A stretch of 64,000 nt of DNA, taken from positions 354,175-418,174 of the forward strand of contig NW_026042407.1 in NCBI RefSeq assembly GCF_023856365.1, given 5' to 3'. Origin of the DNA: Brienomyrus brachyistius. Lineage: Eukaryota > Chordata > Actinopteri > Osteoglossiformes > Mormyridae. Shown piece after piece: positions 28,085 through 42,785 of this stretch. A model generated the notes under the pieces. It did not search any database. It was given only the letters and a program-made list of their open reading frames with translations, and was not told where the DNA came from. The position numbers and the translations under genes are program-made. Position 1 is the stretch's first letter; every line of letters starts with the position of its first letter.

Positions 28085-29818
28085 TTAGCATAGCATATTA
28101 GCATATTAGCATATTAGCATAGCATATTAGCATATTAGCATATTAGCATATTAGCATATTAGCATATTAGCATAGCATATTAGCATAGCATATTAGCATA
28201 TTAGCATAGCATATTAGCATATTAGCATATTAGCATATTAGCATATTAGTATAGCATATTAGCATATTAGCATATTACCATATTAGCATTGCGTGTTAGC
28301 GTATTAGCATATTAGCATATTAGCATATTAGCATATTAGCATATTAGCATATTAGCATATTAGCATAGCGTGTTAGCGTATTAGCATATTAGCATATTAG
28401 CATAGCATATTAGTATATTAGCATATTAGCATATTAGCATAGCATATTAGCATATTAGCATATTAGCATATTAGCATAGCATATTAGCATATTAGCATAT
28501 TAGCATATTAGCATATTAGCGTATTAGCATATTAGCATATTAGCATAGCATATTAGCATATTAACATATTAGCATATTAGCATAGCATATTAGCATATTA
28601 GCATATTAGCATATTAACATAGCATATTAGCATATTAACATATTAGCATAGCATATTAGCATATTAGCATATTAACACATTAGCATAGCATATTAGCATA
28701 TTAGTATATTAGCATAGCATATTAGCATATTAGCATATTAGCATAGCATATTAGCATATTAACATATTAGCATATTAACATATTAACATAGCATATTAGC
28801 ATATTAGCATATTAGCATGTTAGCGTATTAGCATATTAGCATATTAGCATAGCATATTAGCATATTAGCATATTAGCATATTAGCATAGCATATTAGCAT
28901 ATTAACATATTAGCATATTAGCATAGCATATTAGCATATTAGCATATTAGCATATTAGCATAGCATATTAGCATAGCGTGTTAGCGTATTAGCATATTAG
29001 CATATTAGCATAGCATATTAGCATATTAGCAAATTAGCATATTAGCATATTAGCATATTAGCATAGCGTGTTAGGATAGCGTATTAGCATAGCATATTAG
29101 CATATTAGCATATTAGCATAGCGTGTTAGCATAGCGTATTAGCATAGCATATTAGCATATTATATTAGCATATTAGCATAGCATATTAGCATATTAACAT
29201 AGCATATTAGCATAGCATATTAGCATATTAGCATATTAGCATATTAGCATAGCATATTAGCATATTAGCATATTAGCATATTAGCATAGCATGTTAGCAT
29301 AGCGTATTAGCATATTAGCATATTAGCATAGCATATTAGCATATTAATATAGCATATTAGCATATTAGCATATTAGCATAGCATATTAGCATATTAGCAT
29401 ATTAGCATATTAGCATAGCGTGTTAACGTATTAGCATATTAGCATATTAGCATAGCATATTAGCATATTAGCATATTAGCATATTAGCATATTAACATAG
29501 CATGTTAGCGTATTAGCATATTAGCATATTAGCATAGCATATTAGCATATTAGCATATTAGCATATTAGCATAGCGTGTTAGCATATTAGCGTATTAACA
29601 TATTAGTATATTAGAATATTAGCATATTAGCATAGCATATTAGCATATTAGCATATTAGCATATTAATATATTAGCATATTAGCATAGCGTGTTAGCTCA
29701 TTAGCATATTAGCATATTAGCATATTAGCATATTAGCATATTAGCATATTAGCATATTAGCATATTAGCATATTAGCATATTAGCATAGCATATTAGCAT
29801 ATTAGCATATTAGCATAT

Positions 29819-30055
29819 TAACATAGCATATAAGCATATTAGCATATTAGCATATTAGCATAGCATATTAGCAAATTAGCATATTAGCATATTAGCATAG
29901 CATATAAGCATATTAGCATATTAGCATAGCATATTAGCATATTAGCATATTAGCATATTAACATAGCATATAAGCATATTAGCATATTAGCATATTAGCA
30001 TAGCATATTAGCAAATTAGCATATTAGCATATTAGCATAGCATATAAGCATATTA
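29819..30055 (+). repeat. 140 bp nested tandem duplication near module A
   Basis: The series TAACATAGCATATAAGC, GCAAATT, CATATAAGC occurs at 29819 and again at 29959. The second 6.8 kb unit has the same doubling at a spacing of 148 (36641 and 36789). The related places near 16936, 25267 and 56079 carry it once. Confidence 0.78.
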
Positions 30056-30102
30056 GCATATTAGCATATTAGCATATTAGCATATTAGCATATTAGCATA
30101 TT

Positions 30103-30644
30103 AGCAGATTAGCATATTAGCATATTAGCATATTAGCATATTAGCATATTAGCATAGCATATTAGCATATTAGCATATTAGCATATTAGCAGATTAGCAT
30201 ATTAGCATATTAGCATAGCATATTAGCATATTAGCATAGCGTGTTAGCGTATTAGCATATTAGCATATTAGCATAGCATATTAGCATATTAGCATATTAG
30301 CATATTAGCATAGCATATTAGCATATTAGCATATTAGCATATTAGCATAGCATAGCGTGTTAGCGTATTAGCATATTAGCACTATTAGCATATTTGCATA
30401 GCATATTAGCATATTAGCATATTAGCATATTAGCATAGCGTGCTAGCATAGCGTATCAGCATATTAGCATATTAGCATATTAGCATATTAGCATATTAGC
30501 ATAGCATATTAGCATATTAATATATTAGCATATTAGCATAGCATATTAGCATATTAGCATATTTGTATATTAGCATATTAGCATATTAGCATATTAGCAT
30601 ATTAGCGTATTAGCATATTAGCATAGCATATTAGCATATTTGTA
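30103..30644 (+). repeat. landmark module A, copy 1
   Basis: A cluster of rare units in fixed order: AGCAGATT (30103 and 30190), GCACTATT (30380), ATTTGCATAGC, GCGTGCTAGC (30439), CGTATCAGC (30452) and ATTTGTATATT. The last element occurs twice here (30562 and 30640) through a local duplication of about 80 bases. Module A occurs only in the three 6.8 kb copies and identifies them. Confidence 0.85.
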
Positions 30645-33389
30645 TATTAGCATATTAGCATATTAGCATATTAGCGTATTAGCATATTAGCATAGCATAT
30701 TAGCATATTAGCATATTAGCATATTAGCATATTAGCGTATTAGCATATTAGCATATTAGCATAGCATATTAGCATATTAGCATATTAGCATATTAGCATA
30801 TTAGCATAGCATATTAGCATATTAACATATTAGCATATTAGCATATTAGCATATTAGCATAGCATAGCATATTAGCATATTAGCATATTAGCATAGCATA
30901 TTAGCATATTAGCATATTAGCATAGCATATTAGCATATTAGCATATTAGCATAGCATATTAGCATATTAACATATTAGCATATTAGCATAGCATATTAGC
31001 ATAGCATATTAGCATATTAGCATATTAGCATATTAGCATAGCGTGTTAGCGTATTAGCATATTAGCATATTAGCATAGCATATTAGCATATTAGCATATT
31101 AGCATATTAGCATATTAGCATAGCATATTAGCATATTAGCATATTAGCATATTAGCATATTAGCATATTAGCATAGCATATTAGCATAGCGTGTTAGCGT
31201 ATTAGCATATTAGCATATTAGCATAGCATATTAGTATATTAGCATATTAGCATATTAGCATAGCGTGTTAGCATATTAGCGTATTAGCATATTAGCATAT
31301 TAGCATATTAGCATATTAGCATAGCGTGTTAGCATATTAGCATATTAGCATATTAGCATATTAGCATATTAGCATAGCATATTAGCATAGCATATTAGCA
31401 TATTAGCATATTAGCATATTAGCATAGTATATTAGCATATTAGCATATTATCATATTAGCATAGCGTGTTAGCGTATTAGCATATTAGCATATTAGCATA
31501 GCATATTAGCATATAAGCATATTAGCATATTAGCATATTAGCATAGCATATTAGCATATTAGCATATTAGTATATTAGCATAGCATATTAAGATAATAGC
31601 ATATTAGCATAGCATATTAGCATATTAGCATATTAGCATAGCGTGTTAGCGTATTAGCATATTAGCATATTAGCATAGCATATTAGCATATTACCATATT
31701 TAGCATATTAACATAGCATATTAGCATATTAGCATATTAGCATATTAGCATATTAGCATAGCATATTAGCATATTAGCATAGCATATTAGCATATTAGCA
31801 TATTAGTATAGCATATTAGCATATTAGCATATTAGCATATTAGCATAGCGTGTTAGCGTATTAGCATATTAGCATATTAGCATAGCATATTAGCATATTA
31901 GCATATTAGCATAGCATATTAGCATATTAGCATAGCGTGTTAGCGTATTAGCATATTAGCATATTAGCATAGCATATTAGCATATCATATTAGCATATTA
32001 GCATAGCATATTAGCATATTAACATATTAGCATATTAGCATATTAGCATAGCATATTAGCATATTAGCATATTAGCATATTAGCATATTAGCATATTAGC
32101 ATAGCGTGTTAGCGTATTAGCATATTAGCATATTAGCATAGCATATTAGCATATTAGTATATTAGCATATTAGCATAGCATATTAGCATATTAGCACAAT
32201 ATATTAGCATAGCATGTCAGCATATTAGCATATTAGCATATTAACATATTAGCATAGCATATTAGCATATTAACATAGCATATTAACATAGCATATTAGC
32301 ATATTAGCATATTAGCATATTAGCATAGCATATTAGCATATTAGCATATTAACATATTAGCATATTAGCATAGCATATTAGCATATTAGCATATTAGCAC
32401 ATTAGCATATTAGCATAGCGTGTTAGCATATTAGCATATTAGCATAGCGTGTTAGTATATTAGCATATTAGCATAGCATATTAGCATAGCATATTAGCAT
32501 ATTAGCATATTAGCATATTAGCATAGCGTGTTAGCATATTAGCATATTAGCATATTAGCATATTCGCATAGCATATTAGCATATTAGCATATTAGCATAT
32601 TAGCATATTAGCATAGCATGTTAGCATATTAGCGTATTAGCATATTAGCATATTAGCAAATTAGCATAGCATATTAGCATATTAGCATATTAGCATATTA
32701 GCATATTAGCTTATTAACATATTAGCATATTAGTATATTAGCATATTAGCATATTAGCATAGCATATTAGCATATTAGCATATTAGCATAGCATATTAGC
32801 ATATTAACATATTAGCATATTAGCATAGCGTGTTAGCGTATTAGCATATTAGCATAGCATATTAGCATATTAGCATATTAGCATAGCATATTAGCATATT
32901 AGCATAGCGTGTTAGCGTATTAGCATATTAGCATATTAGCATAGCATATTAGCATATCATATTAGCATATTAGCATATTAGCATAGCATATTAGCATATT
33001 AACATATTAGCATATTAGCATATTAGCATAGCATATTAGCATATTAGCATATTAGCATATTAGCATAGCGTGTTAGCGTATTAACGTATTAGCATATTAG
33101 CATAGCATATTAGCATATTAACATATTAGCATATTAGCATAGCATATTAGCATATTAGCATATTAGCATAGCATATTAGCATATTAGTATAGCATATTAG
33201 CATAGCGTGTTAGCGTATTAGCATATTAGCATATTAGCATAGCATATTAGCATATTAGCATAGCGTGTTAGCATATTAGCGTATTAGCATATTAGCATAT
33301 TAGCATATTAGCATATTAGCATATTAGCATAGCGTGTTAGCATATTAGCGTATTAGCGTATTAGCATATTAGCATAGCATATTAGCATA

Positions 33390-33409
33390 TCGTGTTAGCA
33401 TAGCGTATT
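33390..33409 (+). repeat. landmark module D, copy 6
   Basis: Module D of the first 6.8 kb unit. A TAGCA unit just upstream, absent from copies 1-5, is shared with copy 7. Confidence 0.82.
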
Positions 33410-35635
33410 AGCATAGCATATTAGCATATTAGTATATTAGCATATTAGCATAGCATATTAGCATATTAACATATTAGCATATTAGCATAGCATATTAGCA
33501 TATTAGCATATTAGCATATTAGCATATTAGCATAGCATATTAGCATATTAGCATATTAGCATATTAGCATATTAGCATAGCATATTAGCATATTAGCATA
33601 TTAGCATATTAGCATATTAGCATAGCATGTTAGCATATTAGCGTATTAGTATATTAGCATATTAGCATAGCATATTAGCATATTAACATTAGCATATTAG
33701 CATATTAGCATATTAGCATATTAGCATAGCATATTAGCATATTAGCATATTAGCATATTAGCATAGCGTGTTAGCGTATTAGCATATTAGCATATTAGCA
33801 TAGCATATTAGCATATTAGCATATTAGCATATTAGCATAGCGTGTTAGCATATTAGCGTATTAGCATATTAGCATATTAGCATATTAGCATAGCATATTA
33901 GCATATTAGCAAATTAGCATATTAGTATATTAGCATATTAGCATAGCATATTAGCATATTAGCATAGCGTGTTAGCGTATTAACATATTAGCATATTAGC
34001 ATATTAGCATAGCATATTAACATATTAGCATATTAGCATATTAGCATATTAACATAGCATATTAGCATATTAGCATATTAGCATATTAGCATATTAGCAT
34101 ATTAGCATAGCATATTAGCATATTAGCATATTAGCATATTAACATATTAGCATATTAGCATATTAGCATAGCGTGTTAGCGTATTAGCATAGCATATTAG
34201 CATAGCATATTAGCATAGCATATTAGCATATTAGCATATTAGCATATTAGCATAGCGTGTTAGCGTATTAGCATATTAGCATATTAGCATAGCATATTAG
34301 CATATTAGCGTATTAGCATATTAGCATATTAGCATAGCATATTAGCATATTAGCATATTAGCATATAAGCATATTAGCATAGCATATTAGCATATTAGCA
34401 TAGCATATTAGCATATTAGCATATTAGCATAGCGTGATAGCGTATTAGCATATTAGCATAGCATATTAGCATATTAGCATATTAGCATATTAGCATAGCA
34501 TATTAGCATATTAGCATATTAGCATAGCGTGTTAGCGTATTAGCATAGCATATTAGCATAGCATATTAGCATATCATATTAGCATATTAGCATATTAGCA
34601 TATTAGCATATTAGCATAGCATATTAGCATATTAACATAGCATATTAGCATATTAGCATATTAGCATATTAGCATATTAGCATAGCATATTAGCATATTA
34701 ACATAGCATATTAGCATATTAGCATAGCATATTAGCATATTAGCATATTAGCATATTAGCATAGCGTGTTAGCGTATTAGCATAGCATATTAGCATAGCA
34801 TATTAGCATAGCATATTAGCATATTAGTATATTAGCATATTAGCATAGCATATTAGCATATTAGCATATTAGCATATTAGCATATTAGCATATTAGCATA
34901 TTAGCATATTAGCATAGCATGTTAGCATATTAGCATATTAGCATATTAGCATATTAGCGTATTAACATAGCATATTAGCATATTAGCATATTAACATATT
35001 AGCATAGCATATTAGCATATTAACATATTAGCATATTAGCATAGCATATTAGCATATTAGCATATTAGCATAGCATATTAGCGTATTAGCATATTAACAT
35101 ATTAGCATATTAACATATTAGCATATTAGCATATTAGCATAGCATATTAGCATATTAGCATAGCATATTAGCATAGCGAGTTAGCGTATTAGCATATTAG
35201 CATATTAGCATATTAGCATATTAGCATATTAGCATAGCATATTAGCATATTAGCATATTATTATATTAGCATATTAGCATATTAGCATAGCATATTATCA
35301 TATTAGCATATTAGCATATTAGCATATTAGCATAGCGTGTTAGCGTATTAGCATATTAGCATATTAGCATAGCATATTAGCATATTAGCATATTAGCATA
35401 TTAGCATATTAGCATATTAGCATAGCGTGTTAGCATGTTAGCGTATTAGCATATTAGCATAGCATATTAGCATATTAGCATATTAGCATATTAGCATAGC
35501 ATATTAGCATATTAACATATTAGCATATTAGCATAGCATATTAGCATATTAACATATTAGCATAGCGTGTTAGTGTATTAGCATATCAGCATATTAGCAT
35601 ATTAGCATAGCATATTAGCATATTAGCATATTAGC

Positions 35636-36033
35636 ATAGTATATTAGCATAGTATATTAGCATAGTATATTAGCATATTAGCATATTAGCATATTAGTAT
35701 ATTAGCATAGCAAATTAGCATATTAGCATAGCATATTAGCATATTAGCATATTAGCATAGCGTGTTAGCGTATTAGCATATTAGCATATTAGCATAGCAT
35801 ATTAGCATATTAGCATATTAGCATATTAGCATATTAGCATATTAGCATAGCGTGTTAACATAGAGTATTAGCATATTAACATATTAGCATATTAGCATAT
35901 TAGCATATTAGCATATTAGCATATTAGCATAGCATGTTAGCATAACGTATTAGCATATTAGCATATTAGCATATTAGCATATTAGCATATTAGCATAGCG
36001 TGTTAGCATATTAGCGTATTAGCATAGTACATT
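35636..36033 (+). repeat. landmark module B, copy 6
   Basis: Triple TAGTATAT element and a shorter core GTTAACATAGAGTATT near 35853 that lacks the TATT before AGAG. This core form is shared with the copies at 42.6, 45.0, 47.1, 49.4 and 62.2 kb. Confidence 0.82.
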
Positions 36034-36916
36034 AGCATATTAGCATATTAGTATATTAGCATATTAGCATAGCATATTAGCATATTAGCATATTAGCATA
36101 TTAGCATATTAGCATATTAGCATAGCATGTTAGCATATTAGCATATTAGCATATTAGCATATTAGCGTATTAACATAGCATATTAGCATATTAGCATATT
36201 AACATATTAGCATAGCATATTAGCATATTAACATATTAGCATATTAGCATATTAGCATATTAGCATATTAGCATATTAGCATATTAGCATATTAGCATAT
36301 TAGCATATTAACATAGCATGTTAGCGTATTAGCATATTAGCATATTAGCATAGTATATTAGCATATTAGCATATTAGCATATTAGCATAGCGTGTTAGCA
36401 TATTAGCGTATTAACATATTAGTATATTAGAATATTAGCATATTAGCATAGCATATTAGCATATTAGCATATTAGCATATTAATATATTAGCATATTAGC
36501 ATAGCATATTAGCATATTAGCATAGCGTGTTAGCTTATTAGCATATTAGCATATTAGCATATTAGCATATTAGCATATTAGCATATTAGCATATTAGCAT
36601 ATTAGCATAGCATATTAGCATATTAGCATATTAGCATATTAACATAGCATATAAGCATATTAGCATATTAGCATATTAGCATAGCATATTAGCAAATTAG
36701 CATATTAGCATATTAGCATAGCATATAAGCATATTAGCATATTAGCATATTAGCATAGCATATTAGCATATTAGCATATTAGCATATTAACATAGCATAT
36801 AAGCATATTAGCATATTAGCATATTAGCATAGCATATTAGCAAATTAGCATATTAGCATATTAGCATAGCATATAAGCATATTAGCATATTAGCATATTA
36901 GCATATTAGCATATTA

Positions 36917-37470
36917 GCAGATTAGCATATTAGCATATTAGCATATTAGCATATTAGCATATTAGCATAGCATATTAGCATATTAGCATATTAGCATATT
37001 AGCAGATTAGCATATTAGCATATTAGCATAGCATATTAGCATAGCATATTAGCATATTAGCATATTAGCATATTAGCATAGCATATTAGCATATTAGCAT
37101 ATTAGCATAGCGTGTTAGCGTATTAGCATATTAGCATATTAGCATAGCATATTAGCATATTAGCATATTAGCATATTAGCATAGCATATTAGCATATTAG
37201 CATATTAGCATATTAGCATATCAGCATAGCATAGCGTGTTAGCGTATTAGCATATTAGCAGTATTAGCATATTTGCATAGCATATTAGCATATTAGCATA
37301 TTAGCATATTAGCATAGCGTGCTAGCATAGCGTATCAGCATATTAGCATATTAGCATATTAGCATATTAGCATATTAGCATATTAGCATATTAGCATATT
37401 AGCATAGCATATTAGCATATTAACATATTAGCATATTAGCATAGCATATTAGCATATTAGCATATTTGTA
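36917..37470 (+). repeat. landmark module A, copy 2
   Basis: Same order as copy 1: AGCAGATT (36917 and 37004), GCAGTATT (37258), ATTTGC, GCGTGCTAGC (37318), CGTATCAGC (37331) and one ATTTGTATATT (37464). The G in GCAGTATT is private; copies 1 and 3 have C. Confidence 0.85.
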
Positions 37471-40180
37471 TATTAGCATATTAGCATATTAGCATATTAG
37501 CGTATTAGCATATTAGCATATTAGCATATTAGCATAGCATATTAGCATATTAGCATATTAGCATATTAGCATAGCATATTAGCATATTAACATATTAGCA
37601 TATTAGCATATTAGCATATTAGCATATTAGCATAGCATAGCATATTAGCATATTAGCATATTAGCATAGCATATTAGCATATTAGCATATTAGCATATTA
37701 GCATAGCATATTAGCATATTAGCATATTAGCATAGCATATTAGCATATTAACATGTTAGCATATTAGCATAGCATATTAGCATAGCATATTAGCATATTA
37801 GCATATTAGCATATTAGCATAGCGTGTTAGCGTATTAGCATATTAGCATATTAGCATAGCATATTAGCATATTAGCATATTAGCATATTAGCATATTAGC
37901 ATAGCATATTAGCATATTAGCATATTAGCATATTAGCATAGCATATTAGCATATTAGCATATTAGCATATTAGCATAGCATATTAGCATAGCGTGTTAGC
38001 GTATTAGCATATTAGCATATTAGCATAGCATATTAGTATATTAGCATATTAGCATATTAGCATAGCGTGTTAGCATATTAGCGTATTAGCATATTAGCAT
38101 ATTAGCATATTAGCATATTAGCATAGCGTGTTAGCATATTAGCATATTAGCATATTAGCATATTAGCATATTAGCATATTAGCATAGCATAGCATAGCAT
38201 ATTAGCATATTAGCATATTAGCATATTAGCATAGTATATTAGCATATTAGCATATTATCATATTAGCATAGCGTGTTAGCGTATTAGCATATTAGCATAT
38301 TAGCATAGCATATTAGCATATAAGCATATTAGCATATTAGCATATTAGCATAGCATATTAGCATATTAGCATATTAGTATATTAGCATAGCATATCAGCA
38401 TATTAGCATATTAGCATAGCATATTAGCATATTAGCATATTAGCATAGCGTGTTAGCGTATTAGCATATTAGCATATTAGCATAGCATATTAGCATATTA
38501 CCATATTTAGCATATTAACATAGCATATTAGCATATTAGCATATTAGCATATTAGCATATTAGCATAGCATATTAGCATATTAGCATATTAGCATAGCAT
38601 ATTAGCATATTAGCATATTAGTATAGCATATTAGCATATTAGCATATTAGCATATTAGCATAGCGTGTTAGCGTATTAGCATATTAGCATATTAGCATAG
38701 CATATTAGCATATTAGCATATTAGCATAGCATATTAGCATATTAGCATAGCGTGTTAGCGTATTAGCATATTAGCATATTAGCATAGCATATTAGCATAT
38801 CATATTAGCATATTAGCATAGCATATTAGCATATTAACATATTAGCATATTAGCATATTAGCATAGCATATTAGCATATTAGCATATTAGCATATTAGCA
38901 TATTAGCATATTAGCATAGCGTGTTAGCGTATTAGCATATTAGCATATTAGCATAGCATATTAGCATATTAGTATATTAGCATATTAGCATAGCATATTA
39001 GCATATTAGCACAACATATTAGCATAGCATGTTAGCATATTAGCATATTAGCATATTAACATATTAGCATAGCATATTAGCATATTAACATAGCATATTA
39101 ACATAGCATATTAGCATATTAGCATATTAGCATATTAGCATAGCATATTAGCATATTAGCATATTAGCATAGCATATTAGCATATTAGCATATTAGCACA
39201 TTAGCATATTAGCATAGCGTGTTAGCATATTAGTATATTAGCATAGCGTGTTAGCATATTAGCATATTAGCATAGCATATTAGCATAGCATATTAGCATA
39301 TTAGCATATTAGCATATTAGCATAGCGTGTTAGCATATTAGCATATTAGCATATTAGCATATTCGCATAGCATATTAGCATATTAGCATATTAGCATATT
39401 AGCATATTAGCATAGCGTGTTAGCATATTAGCGTATTAGCATATTAGCATATTAGCAAATTAGCATAGCATATTAGCATATTAGCATATTAGCATATTAG
39501 CTTATTAACATATTAGCATATTAGTATATTAGCATATTAGCATATTAGCATAGCATATTAGCATATTAGCATATTAGCATAGCATATTAGCATATTAACA
39601 TATTAGCATATTAGCATAGCGTGTTAGCGTATTAGCATATTAGCATAGCATATTAGCATATTAGCATATTAGCATAGCATATTAGCATATTAGCATAGCG
39701 TGTTAGCGTATTAGCATATTAGCATATTAGCATAGCATATTAGCATATCATATTAGCATATTAGCATATTAGCATATTAGCATAGCATATTAGCATATTA
39801 ACATATTAGCATATTAGCATATTAGCATAGCATATTAGCATATTAGCATATTAGCATATTAGCATAGCGTGTTAGCGTATTAACGTATTAGCATATTAGC
39901 ATAGCATATTAGCATATTAACATATTAGCATATTAGCATAGCATATTAGCATATTAGCATATTAGCATAGCATATTAGCATATTAGTATAGCATATTAGC
40001 ATAGCGTGTTAGCGTATTAGCATATTAGCATATTAGCATAGCATATTAGCATATTAGCATAGCGTGTTAGCATATTAGCGTATTAGCATATTAGCATATT
40101 AGCATATTAGCATATTAGCATAGCGTGTTAGCATATTAGCGTATTAGCGTATTAGCATATTAGCATAGCATATTAGCATA

Positions 40181-40200
40181 TCGTGTTAGCATAGCGTATT
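40181..40200 (+). repeat. landmark module D, copy 7
   Basis: Module D of the second 6.8 kb unit. The following TAGTATAT is preceded directly by a five-mer because two units are lost. Confidence 0.82.
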
Positions 40201-42390
40201 AGCATAGCATATTAGCATAGTATATTAGCATATTAGCATAGCATATTAGCATATTAACATATTAGCATATTAGCATAGCATATTAGCATATTAGCATATT
40301 AGCATATTAGCATATTAGCATATTAGCATAGCATATTAGCATATTAGCATATTAGCATATTAGCATAGCATGTTAGCATATTAGCGTATTAGTATATTAG
40401 CATATTAGCATAGCATATTAGCATATTAACATTAGCATATTAGCATATTAGCATATTAGCATAGCATATTAGCATATTAGCATATTAGCATATTAGCATA
40501 GCATGTTAGCGTATTAGCATATTAGCATATTAGCATAGCATATTAGCATATTAGCATATTAGCATATTAGCATAGCGTGTTAGCATATTAGCGTATTAGC
40601 ATATTAGCATATTAGCATATTAGCATATTAGCATAGCATATTAGCATATTAGCAAATTAGCATATTAGTATATTAGCATATTAGCATAGCATATTAGCAT
40701 ATTAGCATAGCGTGTTAGCGTATTAACATATTAGCATATTAGCATATTAGCATAGCATATTAGCATATTAGCATATTAGCATAGCATATTAGCATATTAG
40801 CATATTAGCATATTAACATATTAACATATTAACATATTAGCATATTAGCATAGCGTGTTAGCGTATTAGCATAGCATATTAGCATAGCATATTAGCATAG
40901 CATATTAGCATATTAGCATATTAGCATATTAGCATAGCGTGTTAGCGTATTAGCATAGCATATTAGCATAGCATATTAGCATAGCATATTAGCATATTAG
41001 CATATTAGCATATTAGCATAGCGTGTTAGCGTATTAGCATATTAGCATATTAGCATAGCATATTAGCATATTAGCGTATTAGCATATTAGCATATTAGCA
41101 TAGCATATTAGCATATTGGCATATAAGCATATTAGCATAGCATATTAGCATATTAGCATATTAGCATAGCATATTAGCATATTAGCATATTAGCATAGCG
41201 TGATAGCGTATTAGCATATTAGCATAGCATATTAGCATATTAGCATATTAGCATAGCATATTAGCATATTAGCATATTAGCATAGCGTGTTAGCGTATTA
41301 GCATAGCATATTAGCATAGCATATTAGCATAGCATATTAGCATATCATATTAGCATATTAGCATATTAGCATATTAGCATATTAGCATATTAGCATAGCA
41401 TATTAGCATATTAACATAGCATATTAGCATATTAGCATAGCATATTAGCATATTAGCATAGCATATTAGCATATTAACATAGCATATTAGCATATTAGCA
41501 TAGCATATTAGCATATTAGCATATTAGCATATTAGCATATTAGCATAGCGTGTTAGCGTATTAGCATAGCATATTAGCATAGCATATTAGCATATTAGTA
41601 TATTAGCATATTAGCATAGCATATTAGCATATTAGCATATTAGCATATTAGCATATTAGCATATTAGCATATTAGCATAGCATGTTAGCATATTAGCATA
41701 TTAGCATATTAGCATATTAGCGTATTAACATAGCATATTAGCATATTAGCATATTATCATATTAGCATAGCATATTAGCATATTAACATATTAGCATATT
41801 AGCATAGCATATTAGCATATTAGCATATTAGCATATTAGCATATCATATTAGCGTATTAGCATATTAACATATTAGCATATTAACATATTAGCATATTAG
41901 CATATTAGCATAGCATATTAGCATATTAGCATAGCATATTAGCATAGCGAGTTAGCGTATTAGCATATTAGCATATTAGCATATTAGCATATTAGCATAG
42001 CATAATAGCATATTAGCATATTATTATATTAGCATATTAGCATATTAGCATAGCATATTATCATATTAGCATATTAGCATATTAGCATATTAGCATAGCG
42101 TGTTAGCGTATTAGCATATTAGCATATTAGCATAGCATATTAGCATATTAGCATATTAGCATATTAGCATAGCGTGTTAGCATGTTAGCGTATTAGCATA
42201 TTAGCATAGCATATTAGCATATTAGCATATTAGCATATTAGCATAGCATATTAGCATATTAACATATTAACATATTAGCATATTAGCATAGCATATTAGC
42301 ATATTAACATATTAGCATAGCGTGTTAGTGTATTAGCATATCAGCATATTAGCATATTAGCATAGCATATTAGCATATTAGCATATTAGC

Positions 42391-42785
42391 ATAGTATATT
42401 AGCATAGTATATTAGCATAGTATATTAGCATATTAGCATATTAGCATATTAGTATATTAGCATAGCAAATTAGCATATTAGCATAGCATATTAGCATATT
42501 AGCATATTAGCATAGCGTGTTAGCGTATTAGCATATTAGCATATTAGCATAGCATATTAGCATATTAGCATATTAGCATATTAGCATATTAGCATAGCGT
42601 GTTAACATAGAGTGTTAACATAGAGTATTAGCATATTACCATATTAGCATATTAGCATATTAGCATATTAGCATATTAGCATAGCATGTTAGCATAACGT
42701 ATTAGCATATTAGCATATTAGCATATTAGCATATTAGCATATTAGCATATCGTGTTAGCATATTAGCGTATTAGCATAGTACATT
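42391..42785 (+). repeat. landmark module B, copy 7 (core doubled)
   Basis: AACATAGAG form whose first 13 bases are tandemly doubled at 42599-42625. A derived TATCGTGT replaces the TAGCGTGT cassette near 42747, as in copy 10, and TTACCAT follows the core near 42637, also as in copy 10. Confidence 0.82.

Larger units (their letters stand above)
26382..29900 (+). repeat. higher-order block S, copy 2
   Basis: Copy of 13683-17050. The left edge is sharp: upstream of about 26375 the sequence matches the TTACCATATTTAGC neighbourhood of 6582 and 11174, and downstream it matches 13683 onward. The switch falls at a TAGCA-TAGCGTGT cassette. Compared with copy 1 it keeps about 140 more bases between the first B module and GCGAGTTAGCG (26945 versus 14114). 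Confidence 0.85.
29470..36285 (+). repeat. 6.8 kb higher-order unit, copy 1
   Basis: First member of a tandem pair at an offset of about 6.75-6.88 kb. Landmarks are AACATAGCATGTTAGCG (29496 / 36310), the TAACATAT-TAGTATAT-TAGAATAT trio (29596 / 36412), GTTAGCT (29694 / 36531), module A (30103-30644 / 36917-37470), TTACCATATTTAGC (31692 / 38498), ATTCGC (32572 / 39361), module D (33390 / 40181), GCGTGATAGCG (34435 / 41207) and module B (35851 / 42600). Its right half is homologous to the 4.59 kb unit at 5-14 kb. A doubled AACATAGCATATAAGC segment (29819 and 29959) lies near the left end. Confidence 0.87.
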
